A stretch of DNA of 64,000 nucleotides from Cryobacterium arcticum (lineage in GTDB: Bacteria; Actinomycetota; Actinomycetes; Actinomycetales; Microbacteriaceae), in contig NZ_CP016282.1 of NCBI RefSeq assembly GCF_001679725.1, forward strand, positions 1,674,001 through 1,738,000, written 5' to 3'. The notes under the pieces are model-generated. The model saw only the letters and a program-made list of their open reading frames with translations. It did no database searches and was not told where the DNA came from. Position 1 is the first letter of the stretch. The number at the start of each line of letters is the position of its first letter. Below are positions 1 through 9,064 of this stretch, in pieces. The translations under genes were made by a program, and so were the position numbers.

Positions 1-422
1 ACCTGCCGCTGGCCGACAACGGCCTGCCGTTCGTCGCCGAGACCTTCACGGCCTCCGACGACGCGATCGCCAACGACCGCGAGAAGCTCAAGGCCCTCCT
101 GGTCGCCGAGATCAAGGGCTGGTCCGACGCGATCAACGACCCCACCGCCGCGGCGACCCTCACGGTCGACACGTACGGCAAGGACCTCGGCCTGACCATG
201 GAGAAGGAAACCCGCCAGGCTGAGATCCAGGCCACCGACCTCGTCGTCAGCGACGACACCGCGGCCAACGGACTCTTCACGATCAGCGACGCCCTGCAGC
301 AGGAATCCCTCAACACGCTGAAGGCCGCGGGCATCGACATCGACGCCAAGTCGCTGTTCGACCTGAGCCTGCTCGCCGAGGTCTACAAGGAGAACCCCGA
401 CCTCGTCAAGTACAGCAAGTAG
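1..422 (+). CDS. ABC transporter substrate-binding protein, C-terminal part (5' end outside window)
   Basis: The reading frame is open from base 3 to the TAG at 420-422 and gives about 139 residues with no start in the window. It is the C-terminal lobe of a periplasmic-type binding protein. The helix-rich segment with KALLVAEIKGWSDAIND and GKDLGLTMEKETRQAEIQA resembles NMT1/THI5/SsuA-like proteins. The genes that follow (ATPase, two permeases of the SsuB/SsuC type) agree with this. The ligand cannot be read from this fragment; neighbouring XdhC and xanthine-dehydrogenase-family genes suggest an N-heterocycle such as a purine, but that is inference from context. A stem-loop follows at 511-537. 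Confidence 0.8.
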   Translation, partial: LPLADNGLPFVAETFTASDDAIANDREKLKALLVAEIKGWSDAINDPTAAATLTVDTYGKDLGLTMEKETRQAEIQATDLVVSDDTAANGLFTISDALQQESLNTLKAAGIDIDAKSLFDLSLLAEVYKENPDLVKYSK

Positions 423-510
423 TCTCCGCACCAATCAGTACCGCAGCACCTCACCCGCTGCACGCAACCAGCACCAACTCGCTAGTCGCACCACCACTCG
501 GCATCATTGC

Positions 511-537
511 GGCACCCGTCTCCTGGAGGCGGGTGCC
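511..537 (+). terminator. Intra-operon stem-loop after the binding-protein gene
   Basis: GGCACCCGTCTCC pairs with GGAGGCGGGTGCC with a single G-U pair. It lies between the binding-protein stop (422) and the ATPase ribosome-binding site (578-582). There is no T-run. Such hairpins commonly protect or attenuate the message so that the binding protein is made in excess over the membrane components; that role is inferred. Confidence 0.45.
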
Positions 538-591
538 GTCGGCGATACTGGGTATCCGGTCCCCGACGACGCCCAGTAAGGAATGTACGAC

Positions 592-1425
592 GTGAGTACG
601 ATCGACACCGGCCCGGCGGCCCCCACTTCGGCCACCACCTCGGGAACCGGGCTGCACATCTCGGAGCTCCACAAGACCTTCTCGGTCGGCCGCAAGGAGG
701 TTGTCGCGCTCGACAACGCCAACCTGCACACCGACAAGGGCAGCTTCCTGTCCCTGCTCGGCCCCTCCGGCTGTGGCAAGTCCACCATCCTGCGCATCCT
801 GGCCGGCCTGGAGAATCCCACCAGCGGCACGACGCGCGTCGACGGCAAGAGCCCCGCCGAGCTCCGCAGCGGCCACGAGCTGGGCATCGCGTTCCAGGAC
901 TCCGCGCTGCTGCCCTGGCGAAGCGTGCGCAGCAACATCAAGCTTCCCTTCGAGGTCGCCCGGATGCCGGTCGACGAGGATTACGTCACCGAACTCATCC
1001 AGCTCGTGGGCCTCACGGGCTTCGAGAAGGCCAAGCCCGCCCAGCTCTCCGGTGGGATGCGCCAGCGTGTCTCGATCGCCCGCTCCCTGGTGCTCAAGCC
1101 CTCGGTGTTGCTCCTCGACGAGCCCTTCGGCGCCCTCGACGACATGACCCGCCAGCGCCTCAACGTGGAGCTTCTGCGCATCTGGACCGAGAAGCCCGCA
1201 ACGACCCTGATGGTCACGCACGGCATCTCCGAGGCCATCTTCCTCTCCGACCAGGTGGCCGTCATGAGCCCCCGGCCCGGCCGTGTCAAAGAGGTCATCG
1301 AGATCGACCTGCCCCGCCCGCGCCTGCCCGAGATGATGCGCACGCCGGAATTCCACGCCCTGCACGACCGGGCCTCCGAACTGCTCTTCGGCGCCGACAC
1401 CGCCGCGGCCTCCGGAGCACACTGA
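592..1425 (+). CDS. ABC transporter ATP-binding protein, SsuB/NitD/TauB type
   Basis: A 277-residue ATPase that would power the importer. Visible motifs are Walker [10 protein letters not shown] (about residues 57-65), Q-loop region [10 protein letters not shown], signature LSGGMRQR (about 151-158) and Walker [14 protein letters not shown] (about 169-181), followed by the H-loop MVTHG. The LLPW and [12 protein letters not shown] sequences are typical of the nitrate/sulfonate/taurine subfamily. I chose GTG 592 because AAGGA at 578-582 is 9 bases upstream; the in-frame ATG at 583 abuts that same site. The stop overlaps the next gene's ATG by one base (TGATG). Confidence 0.93.
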   Translation: MSTIDTGPAAPTSATTSGTGLHISELHKTFSVGRKEVVALDNANLHTDKGSFLSLLGPSGCGKSTILRILAGLENPTSGTTRVDGKSPAELRSGHELGIAFQDSALLPWRSVRSNIKLPFEVARMPVDEDYVTELIQLVGLTGFEKAKPAQLSGGMRQRVSIARSLVLKPSVLLLDEPFGALDDMTRQRLNVELLRIWTEKPATTLMVTHGISEAIFLSDQVAVMSPRPGRVKEVIEIDLPRPRLPEMMRTPEFHALHDRASELLFGADTAAASGAH

Positions 1426-2228
1426 TGCCGGTCACCCGTGGCCTGCCCGGTTGGGCCACCGGCCTGATCGGCATCGTCGTCGTCGTGGCCCTCTGGTGGG
1501 TCAGCGCTCTCACGATCTTCCAGAACGCCGGCTCCGTGCCCGGCGGGGCCATTCCCACCCCGGCGGATGTCGTGACGCAGTTCGTCAACGACGGCCTGGG
1601 CTTCTACTGGCCGCACATCACGATGACCCTCAGCGAGGCCGCCCTCGGCTTCCTCTGGGGAAACGGGTTGGCGTTGATCCTGGCCGGCCTGGTGCTGATC
1701 GTGCCGCGCATCGAGAAGATCGCCCTGCAGATCGCCGTGATCACCTACTGCGTGCCCATCGTGGCGATCGGGCCCATCGCCTACATCGTCATCGGGCCGC
1801 CGCGGGGAGACCCGTCCGGCACCGCCGTCTTCCTGGCCGCCCTGTCGGTGTTCTTCACCACCGTGGTCGGCTCCCTCGTGGGGCTCAAGGCGGCCGACCA
1901 GGCCAGCCTCGACCTGGTCAGCGTGTACGGCGGCACCAAGTTCACCCAGCTGCGCAAGGTCAGGCTGATCGCCGGCACCCCCAGCGTGCTCAACGCCCTG
2001 CAGATCGCGGCCCCGGCCGCCCTGCTCGGCGCGATCCTGGGCGAGTACCTCGGCGGCGCCGAACGCGGACTCGGCCTGGCCATGCTCGCGGCCGGCAACG
2101 CCGCCAATGTGGAGCGGGTCTGGAGCCTGGCGCTGGTCGCGGGCCTCCTGGCCGGCATCGGCTACCTGCTCTTCGCCGTGATCTCCCGTTTCGCCACCCC
2201 CTGGACCACCGGACGGAGCAGCTCGTGA
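1425..2228 (+). CDS. ABC transporter permease, SsuC/TauC type (first)
   Basis: A 267-residue integral membrane protein with about six hydrophobic segments. The EAA-like loop VYGGTKFTQLRKVRLIAGTP couples to the ATPase. It starts at the ATG overlapping the ATPase stop. Its partner permease follows with a GTGA overlap, so the channel is probably a heterodimer rather than the usual homodimer. The substrate is not evident from the sequence. Confidence 0.9.
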   Translation: MPVTRGLPGWATGLIGIVVVVALWWVSALTIFQNAGSVPGGAIPTPADVVTQFVNDGLGFYWPHITMTLSEAALGFLWGNGLALILAGLVLIVPRIEKIALQIAVITYCVPIVAIGPIAYIVIGPPRGDPSGTAVFLAALSVFFTTVVGSLVGLKAADQASLDLVSVYGGTKFTQLRKVRLIAGTPSVLNALQIAAPAALLGAILGEYLGGAERGLGLAMLAAGNAANVERVWSLALVAGLLAGIGYLLFAVISRFATPWTTGRSSS

Positions 2229-3088
2229 GCGCCCAGACCCTCGTCACCGGCCAGCCGGCCGTGCTGACCAAGAGCACCGGCGCGCAGGCCCGCGGCCTCG
2301 GCGCCTACCTCGGCCGCGCCCTCGGCACCGGCGTGCTCACCCTCGTGATCGTCCTGGCCGCCTGGCAGGGCCTGATCCTGCTGCTGGGCATCTCCCCGTT
2401 CATCGCCAAGGGCCCGGCGGATGTCTTCAACTGGCTGTTCACCGTCCCAGCGGCGGCCGAGAACCGGGTGCTGATCCTCACGAACCTCGGGGTCACCCTC
2501 ACCGACGCCTTCCTCGGCTTTGTCGCCGGCATCCTGGTGGCGCTGGTCCTGGCGACGTTGTTCACCCTGTCGAAGGGCATCGAGCACGCTCTCATGCCCA
2601 TCGCGCTGCTGCTGCGCAGCGTGCCGCTCGTGGCTTTCGTCCCGGTGCTGATCCTCATCACCGGTCGCGGCCCGTCGATCGCCGTGGTCACCGGAGCGAT
2701 CGTCGTACTCTTCCCGGCCCTGGTGAACATCGCCTTCGGCCTGCGTTCGGCGTCACCGCAGGTGAGCGATGTCATCGCCGTGTACGGCGGCACCCCGTTC
2801 ACCGCGCTCCGCAAGGTGGCGCTGCCCAGCTCGCTGCCGTCGTTCTTCGCGGCCATCAAGATCTCGATCCCCGGCGCCATCACGGGCGCCCTGCTGGCCG
2901 AGTGGCTCGCCACCGGCCAGGGCCTCGGCTACGGTATCGTCGTGGCGGTCTCCCAGGTGAAGAACTTCGAGGTCTGGTCGTCTGTGGTGGTCATCACCAT
3001 CGTGTCGATGGTGCTCTACGGCGTGGCGCAGTTCGCCGAGAACCTGGTGCTGCGGCGGATGGGCATGGACCAGAGCGCAGGCAACTAG
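2225..3088 (+). CDS. ABC transporter permease, SsuC/TauC type (second)
   Basis: A 287-residue permease starting at GTG 2225, which overlaps the previous stop (GTGA). The membrane segments are clear, and the cytoplasmic loop VYGGTPFTALRKVALPSSLP is the same motif as in the first permease, as expected for a paralogous pair. The XdhC-type gene begins two bases after the stop, so importer and XdhC are probably co-transcribed; that is the best hint linking the cargo to a molybdenum hydroxylase. Confidence 0.9.
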   Translation: MSAQTLVTGQPAVLTKSTGAQARGLGAYLGRALGTGVLTLVIVLAAWQGLILLLGISPFIAKGPADVFNWLFTVPAAAENRVLILTNLGVTLTDAFLGFVAGILVALVLATLFTLSKGIEHALMPIALLLRSVPLVAFVPVLILITGRGPSIAVVTGAIVVLFPALVNIAFGLRSASPQVSDVIAVYGGTPFTALRKVALPSSLPSFFAAIKISIPGAITGALLAEWLATGQGLGYGIVVAVSQVKNFEVWSSVVVITIVSMVLYGVAQFAENLVLRRMGMDQSAGN

Positions 3089-3090
3089 CC

Positions 3091-4293
3091 GTGCTCGAGA
3101 TCGCCGGCGAGCTGCTCGAGGCCCTGGCCCAGGGGCACCGGGTGGCCGTCGCGACGGTCACCCGGGTGCTCGGCAGCGCGCCGCGCACCCTGGGCACGGC
3201 CATGGCCGTGACCGACGACGGCGCCGTGATCGGAAGCATCTCGGGCGGCTGCGTCGAGGGAGCCATCTTCGAGAGCGCCCAGGAGGTGCTCGCCGACGGC
3301 CGTGGCCGCCTGACCGAATTCGGCGTCACCGACGACGACGCGTTCGCCGTGGGGCTGAGCTGCGGCGGCACCGTCGAGGTGTTCCTCACCGAGTTCGCCC
3401 CGGCGGGCCTGCGGAACGCCCTCGCCGACGCCGCACGCGCCCAGCTCGCCCTGGCCGCGGCCGGCCGGGCCGCCGGCCTCGCCCTGGTCGTGGCGGGAGC
3501 GGGAGCGGGCCGCATCCTGGTGCCGAACGAACCGGCCGGAACCACCACGGACGACGCCGCCGCCGGCCCGGAGGACGCCGGAGTGGGGGCGGACGGCCCT
3601 GACGCCGCCGGGGCGGCCCTGGAGGCGGACGGCCCCGACGACCGAGAGCCGAGCCTGGACCCGGACGCCGAGCGCCGCATCCGTGCCGAGCTCGACGCCC
3701 GCATCACACGCGGCGAGACCCACGTCGGCACCGTGGACTGCGACGGCGCGCTGAGCCGGGTGCTCTACCTGGTCGCGGCGACTCCGCCGCGCTGCCTGAT
3801 CTTCGGCGCGGTGGACTTCGCCGCCGCACTGTCCGCGGCCGCGAGCCTGCTGGGTTACCGGGTCACGGTCTGTGACGCCCGCGCCGTTTTCGCCACCCCC
3901 GAGCGATTCCCGGCCGCGGCCGAGGTCGTGGTCGAATGGCCCAGCGACTACCTCGCCCGCACCGACACCGACGCGCGCACCGTGGTCTGCGTGCTCACCC
4001 ACGACGAGAAGTTCGACCTGCCGTTGCTCGAGACGGCGCTGGGCCTGGACGTGGCCTATGTGGGCGCCATGGGTTCACGGCGCAGCCACGACCGCCGGAT
4101 GTTGCGCCTGCGCGAGGCCGGTGTCGCCGAGACCGACCTGGCCCGACTGCACTCGCCCATCGGGCTCGACCTGGGCGCCAGCAGCCCCGAGGAGACCGCG
4201 GTGTCGATCCTCGCCGAGATCCTCGCCGCCCGATCGGGCGCCACAGGGCTGCCCCTGCGCGACCGGCGTGGACCGATCCACTCGGCCTCCTGA
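3091..4293 (+). CDS. XdhC/CoxF-family molybdenum hydroxylase maturation protein
   Basis: A 400-residue protein. The N-terminal half has the XdhC/CoxI motifs ATVTRVLGSAPRTLGT, ISGGCVEGAI and GLSCGGTVEVFL. The C-terminal half is the XdhC Rossmann domain, with FGAVDFAAALSAAASLLGY, YVGAMGSRRSHDRR and SPIGLDLGASSPEE. Known XdhC proteins bind Moco, help insert the terminal sulfido ligand and protect the cofactor before insertion into xanthine dehydrogenase. Between the two parts lies a poorly conserved acidic, Ala/Gly/Asp-rich stretch of about 50 residues (around 150-200) that looks disordered. GTG 3091 follows the permease stop by two bases. The oxidoreductase it probably serves is convergent at 4979-8712. 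Confidence 0.88.
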   Translation: MLEIAGELLEALAQGHRVAVATVTRVLGSAPRTLGTAMAVTDDGAVIGSISGGCVEGAIFESAQEVLADGRGRLTEFGVTDDDAFAVGLSCGGTVEVFLTEFAPAGLRNALADAARAQLALAAAGRAAGLALVVAGAGAGRILVPNEPAGTTTDDAAAGPEDAGVGADGPDAAGAALEADGPDDREPSLDPDAERRIRAELDARITRGETHVGTVDCDGALSRVLYLVAATPPRCLIFGAVDFAAALSAAASLLGYRVTVCDARAVFATPERFPAAAEVVVEWPSDYLARTDTDARTVVCVLTHDEKFDLPLLETALGLDVAYVGAMGSRRSHDRRMLRLREAGVAETDLARLHSPIGLDLGASSPEETAVSILAEILAARSGATGLPLRDRRGPIHSAS

Positions 4294-4446
4294 CCTCTGG
4301 CGGCCACACGCCTCGATTTGTTGGACTCGCTCATCGCCACCGCTCTGACCAGCGGTTTCGTTCCAGCCCTCACCCCATTCGGGGGACGAAACGGGTTCGA
4401 CTGCGCACTAGCGTGATCGTCGAGTCCATTGAATGGAGGAAGCGAA

Positions 4447-4941
4447 ATGACCAACACACGACAGGCAACCGGTACCACCACCGGGGCCGCCACCGCCCAG
4501 AGCTACAGCGCCGACACCGAGGTGTCGGGTTGGACCGGCTGGATCGTCTTCGCCGGCGTCATGATGCTGATGATGGGCGCGTTCCACGTCATCCAGGGCC
4601 TCGTGGCCCTGTTCCAGGACACCTACTACCTCGTCGGCAGCGAGGGGCTGGTGGTGCAGGTCGACTACACGACCTGGGGGTGGGTGCACACCATCCTCGG
4701 AGCGGTCGTGATCCTCGCCGGCGTGGCCTTGTTGGCCGGGCAGATGTGGGCGCGCGTCGTCGCGATCATCCTCGCCTTCGCCAGCGCCATGGTGAACATC
4801 GCCTTCCTCGGCGCCTACCCGCTCTGGTCGATCACCATGATCGCCATCGACGTTCTGGTGATCTGGGCGGTCTCGGTGCACGGCAAGGAAATGAAGGCGG
4901 TATCGGCGGGCCCCAGCCGCGCGACCTCCGACGTGGAGTGA
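4447..4941 (+). CDS. DUF7144-like four-helix membrane protein
   Basis: A 164-residue protein whose ATG follows GGAGGA at about 4435-4440. After a hydrophilic N-terminus of about 35 residues come four hydrophobic segments: FAGVMMLMMGAFHVIQGLVA, a WVHTILGAVVILAGVALLAG helix, a VVAIILAFASAMVNIAFLG helix, and a last one ending in VLVIWAVSVHG. Small proteins of this kind are common in actinobacteria and have no known function. It is convergent with the oxidoreductase gene, 37 bases away, and shows no functional link to it. Confidence 0.75.
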   Translation: MTNTRQATGTTTGAATAQSYSADTEVSGWTGWIVFAGVMMLMMGAFHVIQGLVALFQDTYYLVGSEGLVVQVDYTTWGWVHTILGAVVILAGVALLAGQMWARVVAIILAFASAMVNIAFLGAYPLWSITMIAIDVLVIWAVSVHGKEMKAVSAGPSRATSDVE

Positions 4942-4978
4942 CCCACCGGCCTCTCCCTCCAGGTCTCTCCGTGCAGGC

Positions 4979-7810
4979 CTACCCCTGCAGGGCCGGGGCT
5001 TGGAGGGCAGCGCGGTTCACCAGACGCCACACCCTGTCGCGCGACATCGGGAGTTCGTACGAACGAATCCCGAGGGCGTCGCGCACGGCGTTGGCCAGGG
5101 CCGGCGCCACCGGGTTGTAGGGCGATTCGCTCATCGACTTGGCGCCGTACGGCCCGAGGTCGTCGGCGGTGTCGGCGAAGTACACCTCGGTGACGGGCAG
5201 ATCGGCCAGCTGCGGCACGTGGTAGTTGCGCAGCACCCGGGTGGTCACGGTGCCGGCGCCGTCGAGGATGAGTTCCTCGAAGAGCGCGGTGCCGACGGCC
5301 TGGGCCACCCCGCCTTCGATCTGGCCGCGGCACTGCTCCGGGTTCATCACGAAGCCGGCATCCGCCGTCTGGATCGACTGCAGCATCCGCACCTCGCCGG
5401 TGTCCGTGTTCACGGCCACCCTGAAGGCGTGCACATTGAACGCCAGCGAGCGGTGGGCGCCGTCCTCCCGGCCGACGGCCGTGAGGCCGTCGGGCCCGGC
5501 CAGGTCGGTCAGGGGCACGAACAGGTCTGCAGCGCGGAGGCCCTCGGCCTCGAGCACGAACGCGTCGGCGGGGGCGCCGGTGCGTTCAGCGGCCAGGCCG
5601 CGCAGCCGGGCGGCCAGGGTGGTCGCTGCCCCGTGCACGGCCTTGCCGGCCACGACGACGCCGGCCGAGCCGAACGCCCCGGTGTCGTAGCCGGCGGCAT
5701 CCGTGTCGGACTGCCGGATCTCTATCCGGTCCGGAGCTGTGTTCAGCACGGTCGAGGCGATCTGGGTGTGCACGGTGGTGGTGCCGTTGCCGAACTCGGC
5801 TGTGCCCACCCGCACGACGTAGCGCGCGTCGGCACCGAGCGTGATGGCCGCCTGGGAGTAGTGCCCACGCGGGGGAGTCGTCGCGATCATGGCGGAGGCC
5901 ATGCCCTCGCCCACCCGCCAGGAGGCGCCGGTGGGCGCCGCCACACCATTGCCGCGAGCCAGGGCGGCCTGGGCCAGATCGAGGCACTGGTCGAGCCCGT
6001 AGCTGGCGAAGCCGATGTCGTCACCCTCCTCGTGAGTCACCACAAGTGGGTCGCCGGGGCGCACCGAGTTGATCCGGCGCAGGTCGAACGGGTTGATGTC
6101 CAGCTCGCGGGCGAGCTCGTCGAGGGCGCTCTCGATACCGTAGATCACCTGGCCGAGGCCGTACCCGCGGAAGGCGCCCGACGGCGGGTTGTTCGTGTAG
6201 ACGGCCTGGGCATCCACCCGTTTGTTGGGCACGTTGTACAGCGCGACCGACTCGCTGGTGCCGTGGAACATGACGCCGGGAGCATGGTTGCCGTAGGAGC
6301 CGGTGTCGGAGAGCACCTCGATGGCCAGGGCCGTGAGCCGGCCGTCGCTGGTGGCGCCGAGGGTCACGCCGACCCGCATGGGGTGGCGGGCGGGAGAGGC
6401 TGCGAGTTCGTCGGTGCGGGTGAACTCGTACTGCACCGGACGGTTGGTCTTCAGCACGGCGAGGGTCACGACGTCCTCGGTGAGGATCTCCTGCTTGCCG
6501 CCGAACCCGCCGCCGACGCGGGCGGTGAAGACCCGCACGGCCTCGAGGTCGAGGTCGAAGATGCGGCTGATCTCCTTCTGCACGAGGAACGGCACCTGGG
6601 AGCTGGTGCGCAGCACGAGCCGGTTCTCCTCCAGCCAACCGATCGTGGCGTGGGTTTCCAGCTGGGTGTGGGCCACGCGCTGGGTCTGCCAGGTGCCGGT
6701 GACCACGGTGTCGGCGGCGGCGAGGCCCGCGGCGACGTCACCGTACTCGCCGTGCAGCTCGGCCACGAGGTTGCGGCCGGGGTCGGCGACCCGGCTGGTC
6801 GCGGCATCCTTGTCGCCGTGCACGAGCGGGGCGCCGGGGGCGAGGGCCTTGGCCGGGTCGAAGACCGCCGGCAGTTCCTCGTACTCCACCACGAGCAGTC
6901 GGCAGGCGTGTTCGGCGATCGCCACCGAGTCGGCGACCACGGCGGCGACGCGCTGACCGCGGTGCCGCATGACGGTGTCGAAGACCAGGCTGTCGTCGGG
7001 GTCGTCGAGCCGGCTCTCGTGCCGGGCGGAGGAGTAGAGGGTGCCGGGGTCGTCGGCGTGGCTGAGCACGGCGTGCACGCCGGGCAGGGCCAAGGCGGCG
7101 CTGTCATCGATGGAGCTGATGCGGGCGTGGGCGTGGGGGCTGCGCAACACGCTGAGGTGCAGCAGGCCGGGCACGGCCACGTCGAGGGTGTACGGCTCCT
7201 GACCGCTCACCACCCGGGCCGCGGCGGGCGCGCGCAACGACCCGCCGACCTGGCCGTCGGTGGCGGAGGTGCGGGGGGTGCGGGGCTTGGTGGTTCGCAC
7301 CGGGCCGAGGCCGGTGACCGGCGCGGACGTGGGGTGGGCCGCATCCGCCGCGTGGTCGTGGTCGCAGGTGCCGTCGGCCGGGGTGTGCCGGTCGCGGATG
7401 GCGTCGTCGATGGCCCGATAGCCCGTGCAACGGCAGAGGTTGCCCTTGAGCAGGCGCGGCAGGTCGTGCAGCTGGTGGTCCTGGATGGTCGAGGCCGTCA
7501 CGACCATGCCCGGCGTGCAGAAGCCGCACTGGAAGCCGGCGGCGTCGATGAAGCGCTGCTGGATCGGCGCGAGGTCGTCGGGGCCGCCGATGCCCGTGGC
7601 AGTGGTGACCTCCCGGCCCTCGGCCCGGTAGGCCGGGTAGATGCAGGAGTGCACCGGGGTGCCGTCGACGAGCACCGAGCAGGCGCCGCAGTCGCCCGTG
7701 TCACAGCCCTTCTTGACCTCGAAGTGCTCCTGCTCGCGCAGATAGGTACGCAGCACCTGGCCGGCCGCGGCCGGGGCGTCGAGCGGGACGCCGTTCACGC
7801 TGAGCTTCAT
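4979..7810 (-). CDS. Molybdenum hydroxylase, fused 2Fe-2S and molybdopterin-binding chain (xanthine dehydrogenase family)
   Basis: A 943-residue chain joining two subunits that are often separate. Residues 1 to about 155 are the iron-sulfur part: GCDTGDCGACSVLVDGTPVH supplies the ferredoxin-like cluster and CGFCTPG with GNLCRCTGY the second cluster. After a linker, the aldehyde-oxidase/xanthine-dehydrogenase Mo domains begin around VGGSLRAPAAARVVSG and include GGGFGGKQE, AFRGYGLGQ and the C-terminal KSMSESPYNPVAPALANAV, which keeps the catalytic-region glutamate. The enzyme should hydroxylate a heterocycle or aldehyde using water; the substrate is not evident. ATG 7810 overlaps the FAD-subunit stop (ATGA), so the two are co-translated. 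The convergent XdhC-type gene is the likely maturation partner. Confidence 0.9.
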   Translation of the reverse strand: MKLSVNGVPLDAPAAAGQVLRTYLREQEHFEVKKGCDTGDCGACSVLVDGTPVHSCIYPAYRAEGREVTTATGIGGPDDLAPIQQRFIDAAGFQCGFCTPGMVVTASTIQDHQLHDLPRLLKGNLCRCTGYRAIDDAIRDRHTPADGTCDHDHAADAAHPTSAPVTGLGPVRTTKPRTPRTSATDGQVGGSLRAPAAARVVSGQEPYTLDVAVPGLLHLSVLRSPHAHARISSIDDSAALALPGVHAVLSHADDPGTLYSSARHESRLDDPDDSLVFDTVMRHRGQRVAAVVADSVAIAEHACRLLVVEYEELPAVFDPAKALAPGAPLVHGDKDAATSRVADPGRNLVAELHGEYGDVAAGLAAADTVVTGTWQTQRVAHTQLETHATIGWLEENRLVLRTSSQVPFLVQKEISRIFDLDLEAVRVFTARVGGGFGGKQEILTEDVVTLAVLKTNRPVQYEFTRTDELAASPARHPMRVGVTLGATSDGRLTALAIEVLSDTGSYGNHAPGVMFHGTSESVALYNVPNKRVDAQAVYTNNPPSGAFRGYGLGQVIYGIESALDELARELDINPFDLRRINSVRPGDPLVVTHEEGDDIGFASYGLDQCLDLAQAALARGNGVAAPTGASWRVGEGMASAMIATTPPRGHYSQAAITLGADARYVVRVGTAEFGNGTTTVHTQIASTVLNTAPDRIEIRQSDTDAAGYDTGAFGSAGVVVAGKAVHGAATTLAARLRGLAAERTGAPADAFVLEAEGLRAADLFVPLTDLAGPDGLTAVGREDGAHRSLAFNVHAFRVAVNTDTGEVRMLQSIQTADAGFVMNPEQCRGQIEGGVAQAVGTALFEELILDGAGTVTTRVLRNYHVPQLADLPVTEVYFADTADDLGPYGAKSMSESPYNPVAPALANAVRDALGIRSYELPMSRDRVWRLVNRAALQAPALQG

Positions 7811-8712
7811 GCGTGGCTCCCGTCCGGGGTGTTTGTGTCTGTGTCGGTCTCGAATGGGACGTCCGTGCGGATGCCGGTGTCGGTGGCCGGGGCGGGCCGG
7901 TCGGCCGGACCGGCCAGTTCCTGCCGGATCTCCTCACCGAGCAGCCCGCTCACGGCGCGGCGCCAGTCGGCGGCGCCGTGGGCATCGGTGAACCAGGCGT
8001 CGATGCCGGCGATGTCCGCGGCGAGCACGGCCGGGTCGGGTGGTTGCGGGTAGCGCAGCTGCACCGGGCGCACGGTGCCGCCCGTCACGGTGAGCACGAA
8101 GGCACCGTCGGCGTCGAGCCGGCCGATGAGCACGGCCCCGGAGCGGCCGAGCGGTGACAGCGCGATCTTGCGGTAGGCGGTGCGGGCGGCCAGCGCCGCA
8201 GTCGGCACGTGGATCGAGCGCAGCACGTCGCCGGGGGCGAGCACGTTGGTGGTGTTGCCGGTGACGAAGTCGAGGGCGGGCATCCACTCGTCGCTGCCGT
8301 CGGCGCGCCAGATCAGCACCTGGGCGTCGAGCGCGGCGGTGAGGCAGATCATCGGGCCGGCCGGTAGCGAGGTGCAGAGGTTGCCGCCGACGGTGGCGAC
8401 GTTCCAGACCTTGAACGACCCGAACAGGGCCGTGCAGGCCTGGTGGAAGACCGGGTGGGCGGTCCAGCCGGGCTCGGCGGGCATGCGGGAGAGGTCGGCG
8501 AGCGTGCAGGTGGCGGCGATCTCCAGACCCTCGTGCGTGACGGTGAGGGGCGGCCAGCCCATGGTCTGCAGGTCGACGAGGCCGGTGAGGTGGATGCGCG
8601 GGTCGGCGAAGAGTTCGGAGCCGCCCGCCAGCGGGACGACGGACGGACCCAGCATGGCCAGGTCCGACCGGGTGCGGGCCGGAGTGATGGTCGCAACGGT
8701 GGTCAGGTCCAT
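7807..8712 (-). CDS. FAD-binding subunit of the molybdenum hydroxylase (CoxM/XdhB type)
   Basis: A 301-residue flavoprotein subunit that would pass electrons from the iron-sulfur clusters to an acceptor. FAD-contact motifs are PLAGGSELF and the downstream NVATVGGNLCTSLPAGP, both typical of the molybdopterin dehydrogenase FAD-binding family. ATG 8712 is preceded by GAGGAGG, which decides this start although the frame stays open further upstream. It is first in a two-gene operon with the fused FeS-Mo chain. Confidence 0.9.
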   Translation of the reverse strand: MDLTTVATITPARTRSDLAMLGPSVVPLAGGSELFADPRIHLTGLVDLQTMGWPPLTVTHEGLEIAATCTLADLSRMPAEPGWTAHPVFHQACTALFGSFKVWNVATVGGNLCTSLPAGPMICLTAALDAQVLIWRADGSDEWMPALDFVTGNTTNVLAPGDVLRSIHVPTAALAARTAYRKIALSPLGRSGAVLIGRLDADGAFVLTVTGGTVRPVQLRYPQPPDPAVLAADIAGIDAWFTDAHGAADWRRAVSGLLGEEIRQELAGPADRPAPATDTGIRTDVPFETDTDTNTPDGSHA

Positions 8713-8878
8713 CGGTGCCTCCTCTGTGCGAGATGCCCTGCGCGAGCCGCTCTCTGCGAGCGGCCCCTGGGGAGCCGGTCGGTGAGAGCGTGTCGGTGCG
8801 AGCTTGTTTGTGCGGGATGCGGGCATCCGGTGTTCGGTATCGCCTCGGGGCAGCACCGTACGGCTCCCGTTTCGGGTG

Positions 8879-8912
8879 CCGACACCCCTAGTCAAGCGCA
8901 GCTTTGTGTCGG
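8879..8912 (-). promoter_or_regulatory. Candidate operator/promoter element of the molybdenum hydroxylase operon
   Basis: CCGACAC at 8879-8885 is repeated inverted as GTGTCGG at 8906-8912. A TTGACT (8891-8896, minus strand) lies between the arms and could be a -35; no good -10 was found at the right distance. The region 8713-9064 otherwise holds only a small hairpin (GCCGCTC/GAGCGGC near 8752-8769) and the stem-loop at 8987-9027. Confidence 0.25.
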
Positions 8913-8986
8913 AAATGTTAACCGCGCCAGTGCCGCCCAGCGAATGCCCAGTTTTGCGGCGTGATCGGCACCGAACTGTGCCCCGG

Positions 8987-9027
8987 CCGGACAAGTGCAC
9001 CCCCGGTGCGCCGGCACCACTTGTCCG
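8987..9027 (-). terminator. Stem-loop downstream of the moa operon
   Basis: CCGGACAAGTG (8987-8997) pairs with CACTTGTCCG (9018-9027). It sits just past the moaE stop (9065) and upstream of the oxidoreductase promoter region, the right place to separate the two leftward units. There is no U-tract, as is usual in high-GC actinobacteria. Confidence 0.4.
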
Positions 9028-9064
9028 CTTCGGCAACAGGTGCGACCGGCCCGGGACGGCGGGG

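Noticed and set aside
583..591. ATG 583 as start of the ABC ATPase
   Set aside because: It abuts the AAGGA ribosome-binding site with no spacing; GTG 592 has the normal nine bases.
5000..8053. A 1017-codon plus-strand frame opposite the molybdenum hydroxylase
   Set aside because: It encodes Gly/Val/His-rich sequence with no domain, the usual antisense shadow of a high-GC gene; the minus-strand product has all expected cofactor motifs.
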